This document shows, one piece after another, positions 16,485 to 24,566 of a DNA stretch of 64,000 nucleotides; the stretch's first letter is position 1; the number at the start of each line of letters is the position of its first letter. Under the pieces are notes generated by a model, which worked only from the letters and a program-made list of their open reading frames with translations, was not told the DNA's origin and searched no databases. The translations under genes and the position numbers were made by a program. This stretch comes from DATFDN01 sp035685165. GTDB taxonomy: Bacteria; Pseudomonadota; Alphaproteobacteria; Acetobacterales; Acetobacteraceae. The DNA lies in NCBI GenBank assembly GCA_035685165.1, contig DASRBI010000013.1:1-64000 (forward strand), given 5' to 3'.

Positions 16485-17513
16485 ATGACGCACGCCTTGT
16501 TCACCGCCACGATCGCGGGCAGCCTGCCCAAGCCCTCGTGGCTCGCCGAGCCGCGCACGCTCTGGCCAGCATGGCGGCTCGAGGGCGCCGCGCTCGCCGA
16601 AGCAAAGGCCGATGCGACACTGCTTTGGCTCAAGGAGCAGGAGGATGCCGGCATCGACATCGTGACCGACGGCGAGCAGTCGCGCCAGCATTTCGTGCAC
16701 GGGTTCCTGGAGCAGGTCGAGGGGGTCGACTTCGCCCGCAAGGTCCGCATGGGCATCCGCAACAACCGCTACGAGGCGATGGTGCCGACCGTAACCGGCC
16801 CGCTCGTCCTGCGCGGGCGCGTGCACCAAACCGAGGCGCGGCTGCTGCGCGCGCATACCGCGCGGCCGATCAAGTTCACCCTGCCGGGGCCGATGACCCT
16901 GGTCGATACGCTGGCCGACGGCTTCTATGGCGACCGGGTGAAAATGGCCTTCGCGCTTGCGCGCCTTCTGAACCAGGAGGCACGCGGGCTGGAGGCGGAC
17001 GGCGTGAACGTGATGCAGTTCGACGAGCCTGCCTTCAATGTTTACATGCAGGACGCCGCGGCGTGGGGCATCGACGCGCTGCATCAGGCGGCTGATGGCC
17101 TGAGCTGCAAGACCGCCGTGCATATCTGCTACGGTTACGGGATCGAGGCGAATATAAGCTGGAAGCTCGGACTCGGCGAGGAATGGCGCGAATACGAGCA
17201 GGTGTTTCCGGCACTCGCCGCGAGCCGCATCGATCAGGTCTCGCTCGAATGTGTCAATTCCCGCGTGCCGCTCGCGCTGATGGAGCTGCTCGAAGGCAAA
17301 GACGTGCTGGTGGGCGTGATCGACGTCGCGACCGATGCGGTGGAAACGCCCGAGGCGGTCGCCGCCACGATCGCGGCGGCGCTGCGCCATGTGCCGCGCG
17401 AGCGGCTGTTTCCCTGCACCAATTGCGGCATGGCGCCGATGGACCGCAATGTGGCGGTGGCCAAGCTGCGCGCGCTCGGCGCCGGGGCACGGCTGGCGCG
17501 CGAGACGCTATGA
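16485..17513 (+). CDS. Short cobalamin-independent methionine synthase-like protein (MetE C-terminal type)
   Basis: This 342-residue protein corresponds to only the catalytic C-terminal half of MetE; the N-terminal half is absent. The zinc ligands expected in the family are present: His213 and Cys215 in AVHICYG, Glu255 in SLECVNSR and Cys314 in CTNCGM. The N-terminus (TATIAGSLPKPSWL) and QFDEPAF also match. It should transfer a methyl group to homocysteine or a related thiol, but core MetE enzymes differ in methyl donor. GAGGAG (16473-16478) places the start at the ATG 16485. It overlaps the thiE stop by six bases. Confidence 0.85.
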   Translation: MTHALFTATIAGSLPKPSWLAEPRTLWPAWRLEGAALAEAKADATLLWLKEQEDAGIDIVTDGEQSRQHFVHGFLEQVEGVDFARKVRMGIRNNRYEAMVPTVTGPLVLRGRVHQTEARLLRAHTARPIKFTLPGPMTLVDTLADGFYGDRVKMAFALARLLNQEARGLEADGVNVMQFDEPAFNVYMQDAAAWGIDALHQAADGLSCKTAVHICYGYGIEANISWKLGLGEEWREYEQVFPALAASRIDQVSLECVNSRVPLALMELLEGKDVLVGVIDVATDAVETPEAVAATIAAALRHVPRERLFPCTNCGMAPMDRNVAVAKLRALGAGARLARETL

Positions 17514-18140
17514 GGCCGCGCGGATCGCCGCGTTGAGTTCCTGCACACCCGCTGCCGGCCCGTTCGGGTGGTTCCACACCGCGCCGATCACGGCGAGGAA
17601 ATCGGCACCCGCCTGCACGAGCGGCGCGCAGTTCCGCGCGGTGATGCCGCCGATCGCGCAGCAGGGCAGCTCCATCAACTCCGACCACCAGCGCAGGATC
17701 TCGGGGTCGGCGCGGCGCGTGACCTCCTTGGAGCCGGACGGGAAGAACGCGCCGAAGGCGACGTAGTCGGCGCCGTCCTCCCCCGCCTGCATGGCGAGGT
17801 CGCGGCTCTCATGGCATGTCACGCCGAGCGTCGCCTCGGCGCCCATCACGCGGCGCGCCTCTTTGGCCGGCATGTCGGTCTGGCCAACATGGGCGCCGTC
17901 GCAGCCGGTTTCGCGCACCAGATCGGCGCGGTCGTTGAGCAGGAAGGCGACGCCGCGCGCCTGCGCCACCGGGCGGAGCGCGTCGATCGCGCGCCGCCAG
18001 GTGGTTTCGTCGGCCTCCTTTAGCCGAAGCTGCACCGCCGCTACGTCGCCCGCGTCGAGCGCGGCGGCGAGCAGATCGGGGAAGCGGGCGAGGTCGGGCG
18101 TGGGCGGGGTAATCAGGTAAAGGCGGCAGCGGTCGTGCAA
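17508..18140 (-). CDS. thiE: Thiamine-phosphate synthase
   Basis: The 210-residue TIM barrel joins HMP-pyrophosphate and thiazole phosphate to form thiamine monophosphate. Motifs seen are VQLRLKEAD, FLLNDRADLVRE, GAHVGQTDMP, YVAFGAFFPSGSK and the phosphate-binding AIGGITARN. The only start that keeps the whole barrel is a TTG at 18140, preceded by GAGGTG on the minus strand. A palindromic repeat lies directly upstream and supplies that leader. Other thi genes are not in the window. Confidence 0.93.
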   Translation of the reverse strand: MHDRCRLYLITPPTPDLARFPDLLAAALDAGDVAAVQLRLKEADETTWRRAIDALRPVAQARGVAFLLNDRADLVRETGCDGAHVGQTDMPAKEARRVMGAEATLGVTCHESRDLAMQAGEDGADYVAFGAFFPSGSKEVTRRADPEILRWWSELMELPCCAIGGITARNCAPLVQAGADFLAVIGAVWNHPNGPAAGVQELNAAIRAAS

Positions 18141-18150
18141 TTCCCCACCT

Positions 18151-18190
18151 CACCCCAACCCTCTCCGCCCCCAGGGGCGGAGAGGGGGAT
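18151..18190. repeat. Palindromic intergenic repeat (CCCTCTCCGCCC type)
   Basis: A perfect 12-bp stem pairs CCCTCTCCGCCC (18159-18170) with GGGCGGAGAGGG (18175-18186) around a CCAG loop. It is flanked by CACCCCAA and occupies most of the gap between the aldolase gene and thiE. A degenerate relative lies at 47231-47258. No T-tract follows, so it is treated as a repeat rather than a terminator. Confidence 0.7.
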
Positions 18191-18205
18191 CTGGCACAGC
18201 CAAGG

Positions 18206-19120
18206 TCAGTCTTTGCCGAGATAGATGTCGATGATCTTGCCCAGCATCTCGAGCGCCTGCAGCTTCGGGCGCTGGAAGGTGTTGCGGCCGATGATGGACC
18301 CGTTGGCCCCGCCGTCGCGCAGGCCGCGTATCTCCTCGTAGATCGCGTCCAGCCCCTTCGCCTCACCGCCCGAGAACACCACTACCCGCTTGCCGTTGAA
18401 GGCGGTCTGCATGATGTGCGCGACCCGCTTGGGCAGGGTCGAAATGTCCACGTTCTCGTACGATTTGCGCGCGGCCTCGAGCCCGATATGCGCGGTCGGC
18501 GGCTTCACCTTGATGATGGTGGCGCCGAGCAGCGCCGCCATGTGCGCGGCATAGGCGCAGATATCGACCGCGGTCTCCGCCTCCTTGTTCAGGTTGGGGC
18601 CGCGCGGATAGCTCCACACGACAACCGCAAGCCCGGAATCCTTCGCCTCCTCGGCCAGTTCGCGCAGCTCCTCCATCTGCTGGAAGGCGTATTCGCTGCC
18701 GGGATAGATCGTGAAGCCAATCGCCGCGCAGCCGAGCCGCAGCGCGTCCTTGACGCTGCCCGTCACCGCCTGGTCCTTGGTGGTGGCGAGGCTGTTCGAG
18801 CTGTTGAGCTTGAGGATGGTCGGGATCGCTCCGGCATAGGTATCTGCCCCGGCGGCGATCATGCCGAGCGGCGCCGCATAGGCATTGAGGCCGGCCTCGA
18901 TGGCGAGCTGGTAGTGATAGTGCGGATCGTAGGCAGCGGGATTGGGCGCGAAGCTGCGCGCCGGGCCGTGCTCGAACCCTTGATCGACCGGCAGAATCAC
19001 AGCCTTTCCGGTGCCGCCCAGCTTGCCGTGCATCAGGATGCGGGCGAGGTTGGCCTTCACGCCCGGCGGGTCGCCCTCGTACCAGTCGAGGATCTTCCTG
19101 ACACGCTCTGTCACGCGCAT
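18206..19120 (-). CDS. fbaB: Class I fructose-bisphosphate aldolase, DhnA type
   Basis: The 304-residue Schiff-base aldolase cleaves fructose 1,6-bisphosphate to DHAP and glyceraldehyde 3-phosphate. Family features include ILPVDQGFEHGP, the substrate-binding FTIYPGSEY, VWSYPRG and the Lys-containing ATIIKVKPPTAHIG that should form the Schiff base, followed by VVFSGGEA and GANGSIIGRNTFQR. No zinc-binding class II motifs are present. The ATG at 19120 is well placed. Nearest neighbours are thiE downstream and a short hypothetical upstream. Confidence 0.95.
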   Translation of the reverse strand: MRVTERVRKILDWYEGDPPGVKANLARILMHGKLGGTGKAVILPVDQGFEHGPARSFAPNPAAYDPHYHYQLAIEAGLNAYAAPLGMIAAGADTYAGAIPTILKLNSSNSLATTKDQAVTGSVKDALRLGCAAIGFTIYPGSEYAFQQMEELRELAEEAKDSGLAVVVWSYPRGPNLNKEAETAVDICAYAAHMAALLGATIIKVKPPTAHIGLEAARKSYENVDISTLPKRVAHIMQTAFNGKRVVVFSGGEAKGLDAIYEEIRGLRDGGANGSIIGRNTFQRPKLQALEMLGKIIDIYLGKD

Positions 19121-19159
19121 GTTCCCGCTCCTGTCGCCTGTGCCGAACTGTGCGTTCTG

Positions 19160-19579
19160 TTAGCCCAGCCCCAGCGGGCTGTCATCCGCGCCGCCCAACC
19201 AGGCGGCGAGCGTTCGCGCGGCTTTGCGGTCGGCGAGATCGAGCGCAGGCGGCGGGGCCTCGCGCAACCGCGCGCCGAGGGCGGCCGCAGCAGCGGCACA
19301 CGCGGCGCGCCCCGGCGCCGGCGGCCACAGCACGAGATCGTGCAAGCCGAGGCGAAGCGCGCTGAAGGCGTAGCCGGTGGCATCGGCGCAATCGAGAATG
19401 TCGGGCGCCGGCACGGCGGGGTGCGCTGCGCGCGCGCGGGTCACGATCGCGCGCCAGGCTGCCACCCCCAGATAGAGCGCGGCGCCCGGGGCGGAGAGCA
19501 GCGTCACCGGCCGGCCCGGCGCGAGCGCGCGTTCGGCATCGGCAAGCCCATGCACGATTACGGCAGGCGGCTCACTCAT
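19160..19579 (-). CDS. Hypothetical protein near the aldolase
   Basis: This 139-residue Ala-rich protein has mixed alpha/beta character. Recognisable runs are VIVHGLADAERAL at the N-terminus, GAALYLGVAAWRAIV and PDILDCADATGYAFSALRLG. I do not recognise the family. It lacks a signal peptide or membrane helix. The ATG at 19579 was chosen; the open frame extends to 19675, antisense to the next gene's leader. It could be co-transcribed with the aldolase, 39 bp downstream. Confidence 0.65.
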   Translation of the reverse strand: MSEPPAVIVHGLADAERALAPGRPVTLLSAPGAALYLGVAAWRAIVTRARAAHPAVPAPDILDCADATGYAFSALRLGLHDLVLWPPAPGRAACAAAAAALGARLREAPPPALDLADRKAARTLAAWLGGADDSPLGLG

Positions 19580-19620
19580 TGCTTGACGTTGAACGCCCTG
19601 CTGCGTTGAGTGCAACCGGC

Positions 19621-19854
19621 ATGCAAACGCGGATGCGGGATCAACCGCACCGCTGGTCGGGGGATCCTGTGGCAAGCGCGCCGGAAGACGCCGAGGCTGC
19701 GGTCGAGCGCCTGGAGGCGGCGCTGGAGCGAATCGCCCGATTGGCCAAGGGTGGCGCCGCCGCGCCCGATTCGGGGGCGGCGATGCCGGAGATCAAGCAC
19801 CGGCTGGACCGGGCCATCGACCGCCTGCGCGCCGCGCTGGAGGGAGGCGGCTAG
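19621..19854 (+). CDS. Small coiled-coil protein upstream of zapA
   Basis: This protein of about 77 residues is dominated by heptad-like helices (EDAEAAVERLEAALERIARL and IKHRLDRAIDRLRAALE). Such small coiled-coil genes (DUF4164-like) commonly precede zapA in alphaproteobacteria and may act with it in division, but that is inference from position. The start is uncertain: ATGs at 19621 and 19633 and a TTG at 19579 are all in frame, and none has a good ribosome-binding site. The stop is 29 bp before zapA. Confidence 0.65.
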   Translation: MQTRMRDQPHRWSGDPVASAPEDAEAAVERLEAALERIARLAKGGAAAPDSGAAMPEIKHRLDRAIDRLRAALEGGG

Positions 19855-19883
19855 TTCGGCCCGCACAGCGGAAGGAGCGCGCG

Positions 19884-20204
19884 ATGGGGCAGGTCACCGT
19901 ACGGATCAACGGCTACGCCTATACGGTGGGCTGCCAGGACGGCGAGGAGGACCATCTCACCGCCATGGCGGGTGAGGTCGAGAAGCGCATCGAGAGCATC
20001 AAGGCGGTCGCCGGGCAGGCGGGCGAGTCGCGGATGCTGGTGATGGCGGCGCTCTTGATGGCCGATGACCTATACGAAATGGAGCGGCGGATAGCCGCGC
20101 TCGAGAAGCAGGCCGGAGAGCCGGCCGAGCCGAAGCTCGCTCGCCGAGTGAACCGGCTGGCGCGCCGGGCGGAGGAGATTGCCGCCGGGATGGAGCCCCA
20201 CTAG
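19884..20204 (+). CDS. zapA: Cell division protein ZapA
   Basis: The 106-residue protein starts with the ZapA N-terminal strand motif (VTVRINGYAYTVGCQDGEEDHL), followed by a long helix with a dimer coiled coil (ESRMLVMAALLMADDLYEMERRIAALEKQ). ZapA cross-links FtsZ filaments at the division ring. GGAAGGAG precedes the ATG at 19884. Its position directly upstream of 6S RNA and the 5-formyl-THF cyclo-ligase is the widespread proteobacterial arrangement. Confidence 0.93.
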   Translation: MGQVTVRINGYAYTVGCQDGEEDHLTAMAGEVEKRIESIKAVAGQAGESRMLVMAALLMADDLYEMERRIAALEKQAGEPAEPKLARRVNRLARRAEEIAAGMEPH

Positions 20205-20218
20205 ATAGGCGGGGCGGG

Positions 20219-20363
20219 GCTGCCCGGTGCGTCAGGCAATTCATCCCCGGGGCCAGTAAGCATCCTCCTGGGAGCTGGCTCTGCCGGGATCGTGGTCTCG
20301 GTACCTGGCGCCCACCTGCACACGCAGGCTCTGGGAGGATGAGACGCCAACGGCCAGGGCGGC
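20219..20363 (+). ncRNA. ssrS: 6S RNA (ssrS)
   Basis: The interval between zapA and the folate cyclo-ligase is the classical 6S locus. The sequence folds as expected: a terminal stem GCTGCCC (20219-20225) with GGGCGGC (20357-20363), GCGTC (20229-20233) with GACGC (20343-20347), and CATCCTCC (20261-20268) with GGAGGATG (20334-20341). These are interrupted by unpaired stretches that would form the open-promoter-like bulge. The central arm carries GGGAGCTGGCTCTGCC and GTACCTGGCGCCCACC. 6S RNA sequesters sigma70 RNA polymerase in stationary phase. Exact ends are estimates; the mature RNA may extend a few bases each way. Confidence 0.88.
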
Positions 20364-20384
20364 TCCGCAGCTTTCCTTCTTTGG

Positions 20385-20480
20385 ATTTACACGGAGGACA
20401 CGGAGATAGTTACGGAGAGCCTCGGAGCAGTATGTCTTCTCCGTGGCCTCCCGTGGTCTCTCCATGCCCTTGGTGTGAAA
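20385..20480. repeat. CACGGAG-type imperfect palindromic element
   Basis: A left arm with ACACGGAGGACACGGAGATAG (about 20388-20408) is mirrored by a right arm reading TCTCCGTGGCCTCCCGTGG (about 20438-20456), separated by about 30 bp. The element lies between 6S RNA and the cyclo-ligase start and is unlike the surrounding sequence. Similar CACGGAGG/CACAGAGG interspersed repeats are known in unrelated bacteria. Confidence 0.6.
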
Positions 20481-20485
20481 ACTTG

Positions 20486-21049
20486 ATGACACCCGACCCG
20501 CTCGCGGAGCGGAAGCAGCGGCTGCGCGCGCGGGCGCTGGAAGTGCGCGCGGGGTGCGATCCCGCGCTCGGTAGCGAGCTGGCGCGGCATGTCCTGGCGG
20601 AGTGCCCGCCGCCGGCGGGGGCGGTGGTCGCCGGCTTCTGGCCGATCCGCGACGAGATCGACATACGCCCGCTGCTCCATTCGCTGCACGACCGCGGCCA
20701 CAAGATCGCGCTGCCCGCGACCGGAAAACGCGGCAACGCCCTGATTTTCCGGCAGTGGCGCCCCGGCGCCGCCCTCGAACCCGAACCGTTCGGCACGCTG
20801 CGCCCGACCGGGGAGGTGCTGCGCCCCGATTTCCTGCTCGTTCCTTTGCTCGCCTTCGACCGGCGCGGCGGGCGGATCGGCTACGGCGCCGGCTTCTACG
20901 ACCGCACGCTCGCCGCGCTTCCGAGTGCCTTCGCGCTCGGCTGCGCCTTCGCAGCGCAGGAGGTGGCGGAGGTGCCGGTCGGACCCTATGACGTGCGGCT
21001 CGACGCCGTGGCGACCGAGTGCCGCGTCATCTTCTGCAAGGACCAGTGA
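20486..21049 (+). CDS. fau: 5-formyltetrahydrofolate cyclo-ligase
   Basis: The 187-residue enzyme uses ATP to convert 5-formyl-THF to 5,10-methenyl-THF, recycling folate. The N-terminus AERKQRLRARALEVRAG and the ATP/substrate motif RIGYGAGFYDRTL fit the YgfA family, as does LLVPLLAFDRRG. The ATG at 20486 was chosen because earlier in-frame ATGs fall inside the CACGGAG repeat. It lies just downstream of 6S RNA, as in E. coli, where the two are co-transcribed. The stop abuts the next ATG (TGAATG). Confidence 0.95.
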   Translation: MTPDPLAERKQRLRARALEVRAGCDPALGSELARHVLAECPPPAGAVVAGFWPIRDEIDIRPLLHSLHDRGHKIALPATGKRGNALIFRQWRPGAALEPEPFGTLRPTGEVLRPDFLLVPLLAFDRRGGRIGYGAGFYDRTLAALPSAFALGCAFAAQEVAEVPVGPYDVRLDAVATECRVIFCKDQ

Positions 21050-21865
21050 ATGCGGATCTTGTTCATCGGCGACGTCGTCGGCCGGACGGGTCGCGAGGCG
21101 GTCGGCGCCGCGCTGCTCAGCCTGCGCGCGCGGCTCGGGCTCGACCTCGTCGTCGTGAACGCCGAGAACGCCTCGCACGGCTTCGGCCTCGGCCCGGACA
21201 TGGCCGACGCCCTGTTCGCTGCCGGGGCAGATGTGCTGACGCTCGGCAACCATGCCTGGGACCGCAAGGAGATCATCCCCTATATCGCCCAGCAGCCGCG
21301 GCTGCTGCGCCCGCTCAATTTCCCACCCGGCACGCCGGGCGCCGGGGCGGCGGTGGTGGAGATCGCAGGCGGGCGGCGGGCGCTCGTGCTTCAGGCGATG
21401 GGGCGTCTCTACATGGAGGCGCTCGACGATCCGCTGCGCGGCACGGCGGAGGCGCTGGCGCGACACCGGCTCGGCGTGACGGTGCAGGCGATCGTAATTG
21501 ATTTCCACGCCGAGGCAACCAGCGAGAAAATGGCCTTCGCCCATAGTTTCGACGGCAAGGTCTCGCTTGTGGTCGGCACCCACACCCATTGCCCCTCTGC
21601 CGACCATCAGATTCTTCCGGGCGGCACCGCCTTTCAATCCGACGCCGGCATGTCGGGCGACTATGACAGTGTGATCGGGATGCAGAAGGACGCCGCCACG
21701 TTGCGCTTCTGGCGCAAGATGCCGGGTGAGCGTTTGCAGCCGGCCGAGGGCGAGGCGACGATCTGCGGCGTCTTCGTGGAAACCGACGATGCAACCGGTC
21801 TGGCCCGGCGCATCGCGCCGCTGCGTATGGGCGGACGGCTGTCGCAGGAGATGCCTCCGGTTTGA
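21050..21865 (+). CDS. ymdB: YmdB-family metallophosphoesterase (TIGR00282)
   Basis: The 271-residue protein has the full set of metal-binding blocks: FIGDVVGRTGR at the N-terminus, VVNAENASHGFG, LTLGNHAWDRKE, FHAEATSEK and VGTHTHCPSAD. In Bacillus, YmdB is a phosphodiesterase acting on cyclic nucleotides and affects biofilm decisions; the role in proteobacteria is not settled. It directly follows the cyclo-ligase stop with no gap, implying coupled translation. Confidence 0.9.
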   Translation: MRILFIGDVVGRTGREAVGAALLSLRARLGLDLVVVNAENASHGFGLGPDMADALFAAGADVLTLGNHAWDRKEIIPYIAQQPRLLRPLNFPPGTPGAGAAVVEIAGGRRALVLQAMGRLYMEALDDPLRGTAEALARHRLGVTVQAIVIDFHAEATSEKMAFAHSFDGKVSLVVGTHTHCPSADHQILPGGTAFQSDAGMSGDYDSVIGMQKDAATLRFWRKMPGERLQPAEGEATICGVFVETDDATGLARRIAPLRMGGRLSQEMPPV

Positions 21866-22010
21866 ATAAGGCGCGCCCCGGCGGTCAGCGCGACGTTCGT
21901 CGGATGCAGGTAGCGTAACGGAGTCTCCGGTTCCGGGCGGCGGGCATTTACTCGTTGCGGAACGCTGTCCTCACGACTAAGGAAGTCCGGCGCTTCATTG
22001 CGAACGGGCC

Positions 22011-23552
22011 ATGAACGACCGATCGGCGCCGACTCTTCCCTCCGCTCTGTCCTCGCCATCACGATCGGGAAACAGCGTCCGTTCGCTACCTGGGCAGGCC
22101 GTGGTCTATGCAGTGCCGCTTGCCCTCTATCTGCTGCTGCTGCGGCTGTTCTGGGTCGGCTTTCTGGGCTCCGACGACTCGCTCTACTGGCACGCCGCCG
22201 GCGGCTGGTTGAGGCACTTCCCGTTCGTCGGCGACAGCCATTGGGCGCTGCGGCATCCCCTCGTCCTGCCGATCGCGTTGTGCCGCTGGGTGCTGGGCGA
22301 TACCCAGTTCGCGCTCGTGCTGCCGACGGTCCTTTACGCCAGCGGCATCATCATCGTGATGGTCGGGTGGATCGAGCGCCGTGCCGGTTACGCGGCGGCG
22401 CTGATCGCCGGCGTGCTGATTGCCTTCGATGTGCAGTTCGTCCTGCTCTCTTCCACCGCCGACATCGACTTCAGCGAGGCATTTTTCGTCTTGCTCGGCT
22501 TTTGCTTGTTCGACAGCGCGATTGCCGACCTCGGTCGCGGAGCGGCGGCGCGGGCCGGGCGGATGCTCGTCGCGAGCGGTGCCGCGCTCGGCCTTGCGAT
22601 GCTCTGCCGCGAGACGGCGGCCTTTGCGTTGGTTGCGCTCGGCCTTCTGTTCCTCGCCGGGTTCGGGATGGAACGCTGGCGATACTTCGTTCAGGCGGCG
22701 GGCTTCGTCATTGTGGTGGGCGCCGACATGCTGTTCCTGTGGGCGGGGACCGGCGATCCGCTGCATCGCTGGCGGATCGCGGCGACCCACGACCTGCTGA
22801 TCGACCGCTGGGCCGAGCAAGGGGCCGCCGTGCCGCTGATTCACCCGGCGATTGACCCGGTCACGATGCTCCTGATCAACCACAATTTCGGGCTGCTGAC
22901 GTGGATCGGCGTGCCGCTTGTGCTGTGGCTGTGGCTCCGCAAGCCGGCCGGCCCGGCAACCGCCCGGCTGACCGCCATGCTCGGCCTGCTCGCCCTGGTC
23001 TGGACCGTCATTTCCGCTGCGCTGTGGACCGAGCTCGTGCTGTCCCCGCGATACTATCTGTTGCCCACGATCATCGTTTCTGCGCTTAGTGGAATCGCCC
23101 TCGCCTGCATCGGCGGCTTCGGCCGGCGCGCGCGTGCGCTCGGGCTCGGCGCCTTAATCGTGCTCGGCAGCCTCGCCGCGCTCATGCTCGACAACAAAAA
23201 CCTGCGGTTCGGCGAACATGCGCTCACCGCGCTCGCGGCCAGCAGCGATCAGGTGATCCACACCGATCCCGCCACGTTGGCGCGTGCCTCGGTGGCGCTC
23301 GAATGGGAAGGCGCGCAGAATAAGGTCAGCGACGCCCCGCCCGCTCCGGGTGATTTGTACCTGTTCAATCCGGGCTCTACCGGCCACCCGATCCGGCCCG
23401 GCGCGGACTGGCAAATCGTGAAGTTGATCCAGGCCCCTGAGCCGTTGCTGGAGACCGTGCTGCAGCCACTGCTGGCTGGCTATGCGCCGGAAAGCGTATG
23501 GCTGCGGCTGCGCGGGCATCCGGGCGTCACGCTGTACAGGGTCGGCCAATGA
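22011..23552 (+). CDS. GT-C fold membrane glycosyltransferase (ArnT/PMT-like)
   Basis: The 513-residue integral membrane protein has about ten hydrophobic helices. The first periplasmic loop carries FLGSDDSLYWHAAGG, the Asp-Asp pattern expected for GT-C transferases that use polyprenyl-phosphate sugars. A soluble C-terminal region (about 410-513) follows the last helix. It overlaps the next gene (ATGA), which encodes a GT2 enzyme of the kind that makes polyprenyl-phosphate sugars, so the pair probably forms and then uses one lipid-linked sugar. The acceptor is unknown. The start lacks a strong ribosome-binding site. Confidence 0.75.
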   Translation: MNDRSAPTLPSALSSPSRSGNSVRSLPGQAVVYAVPLALYLLLLRLFWVGFLGSDDSLYWHAAGGWLRHFPFVGDSHWALRHPLVLPIALCRWVLGDTQFALVLPTVLYASGIIIVMVGWIERRAGYAAALIAGVLIAFDVQFVLLSSTADIDFSEAFFVLLGFCLFDSAIADLGRGAAARAGRMLVASGAALGLAMLCRETAAFALVALGLLFLAGFGMERWRYFVQAAGFVIVVGADMLFLWAGTGDPLHRWRIAATHDLLIDRWAEQGAAVPLIHPAIDPVTMLLINHNFGLLTWIGVPLVLWLWLRKPAGPATARLTAMLGLLALVWTVISAALWTELVLSPRYYLLPTIIVSALSGIALACIGGFGRRARALGLGALIVLGSLAALMLDNKNLRFGEHALTALAASSDQVIHTDPATLARASVALEWEGAQNKVSDAPPAPGDLYLFNPGSTGHPIRPGADWQIVKLIQAPEPLLETVLQPLLAGYAPESVWLRLRGHPGVTLYRVGQ

Positions 23553-24529
23553 CTGCGCGCGCGAGCGATGCCGGACCCGTCCGCCCCGACCTCGGCACGC
23601 TCGCGATCGCCGTGCTTATCCCGTGCCACAACGAGGAAGTGGCGATAGGGCGCGTCGTCGCGGATATGCGGGCGGCGCTGCCGACAGCGACGATCTATGT
23701 TTACGACAACAACTCCACCGACCGCACGGTTGAAGTGGCGCGCGCGGCGGGCGCGGTGGTGCGGCGCGAGATCCTGCAAGGCAAAGGTAACGTGGTGCGG
23801 CGCATGTTCGCCGACGTGGATGCCGACGTGTACGTGCTGGTGGACGGCGACGACACCTACGACGCGGCGGTGGCGCCGCTCATGGTTTCGACGCTGCTGG
23901 AGGGCGACTACGACATGGTGAACGGCGCGCGGGAGGCGGCGGTCGAGGCCGCATACCGCCCCGGGCACCGGTTCGGCAATGTCGTTCTCACGCGGATCGT
24001 GACCTCGATCTTCGGCAACCGGATCAGCGACATCCTCTCCGGCTATCGCGTGTTCAGCCGCCGATTCGTGAAAAGCTTCCCCGCGCTTTCCGTCGGCTTC
24101 GAGACCGAGACCGAGTTCACCGTGCACGCGCTCGAGCTGAAAATGCCGATAGCCGAGGTGCGGACCGCGTATCGCGATCGGCCGGCGGGCTCGGCCTCGA
24201 AGCTCAGGACGTTCACCGACGGCATCCGTATCCTCCGCACCATCCTGGTGCTGATCAAGGAAGAACGGCCGCTGCAGTTCTTTGCGCTCACCGGCTTCGT
24301 GCTGCTGGTCGCCGCGGTGGCGCTCGGCCTGCCGGTTGTGGTCGAGTTCGCGCGCACTGGGCTGGTACCGCGTCTGCCGACTGCCGTGCTGGCGAGCGGG
24401 CTCGTGATCCTGTCGTGGCTTTCGCTCGTTTGCGGGCTGATTCTTGATTCGGTGGCGCGCGGGCGCAAGGAGATCAAGCGGCTCGCCTATCTGGCGATTC
24501 CGCTTTCGCGCGGGGCCGGCAGGGTTTGA
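23549..24529 (+). CDS. GT2 polyprenyl-phosphate glycosyltransferase (DPM1/ArnC-like)
   Basis: The 326-residue protein has a GT-A catalytic domain: VLIPCHNEEVAIGRVV at the N-terminus, YDNNSTDRT, and the metal-binding LVDGDDTYDA near residue 105. ISDILSGYRVFSRR follows as in dolichyl-phosphate mannosyltransferases, and two C-terminal membrane helices (about 250-275 and 285-305) anchor it. It should transfer a sugar from a nucleotide donor to a polyprenyl phosphate on the cytoplasmic face. The ATG overlaps the preceding stop as ATGA. It converges on the ThDP enzyme gene. Confidence 0.85.
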   Translation: MTARASDAGPVRPDLGTLAIAVLIPCHNEEVAIGRVVADMRAALPTATIYVYDNNSTDRTVEVARAAGAVVRREILQGKGNVVRRMFADVDADVYVLVDGDDTYDAAVAPLMVSTLLEGDYDMVNGAREAAVEAAYRPGHRFGNVVLTRIVTSIFGNRISDILSGYRVFSRRFVKSFPALSVGFETETEFTVHALELKMPIAEVRTAYRDRPAGSASKLRTFTDGIRILRTILVLIKEERPLQFFALTGFVLLVAAVALGLPVVVEFARTGLVPRLPTAVLASGLVILSWLSLVCGLILDSVARGRKEIKRLAYLAIPLSRGAGRV

Positions 24530-24566
24530 TCGAAAGCGGGGTGACGACCGGACGGTTTGGTTCCGT

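Noticed and set aside
18159..18186. 12-bp perfect hairpin as an intrinsic terminator of the aldolase gene
   Set aside because: There is no T-run after it, and it resembles a dispersed repeat found again at 47231.
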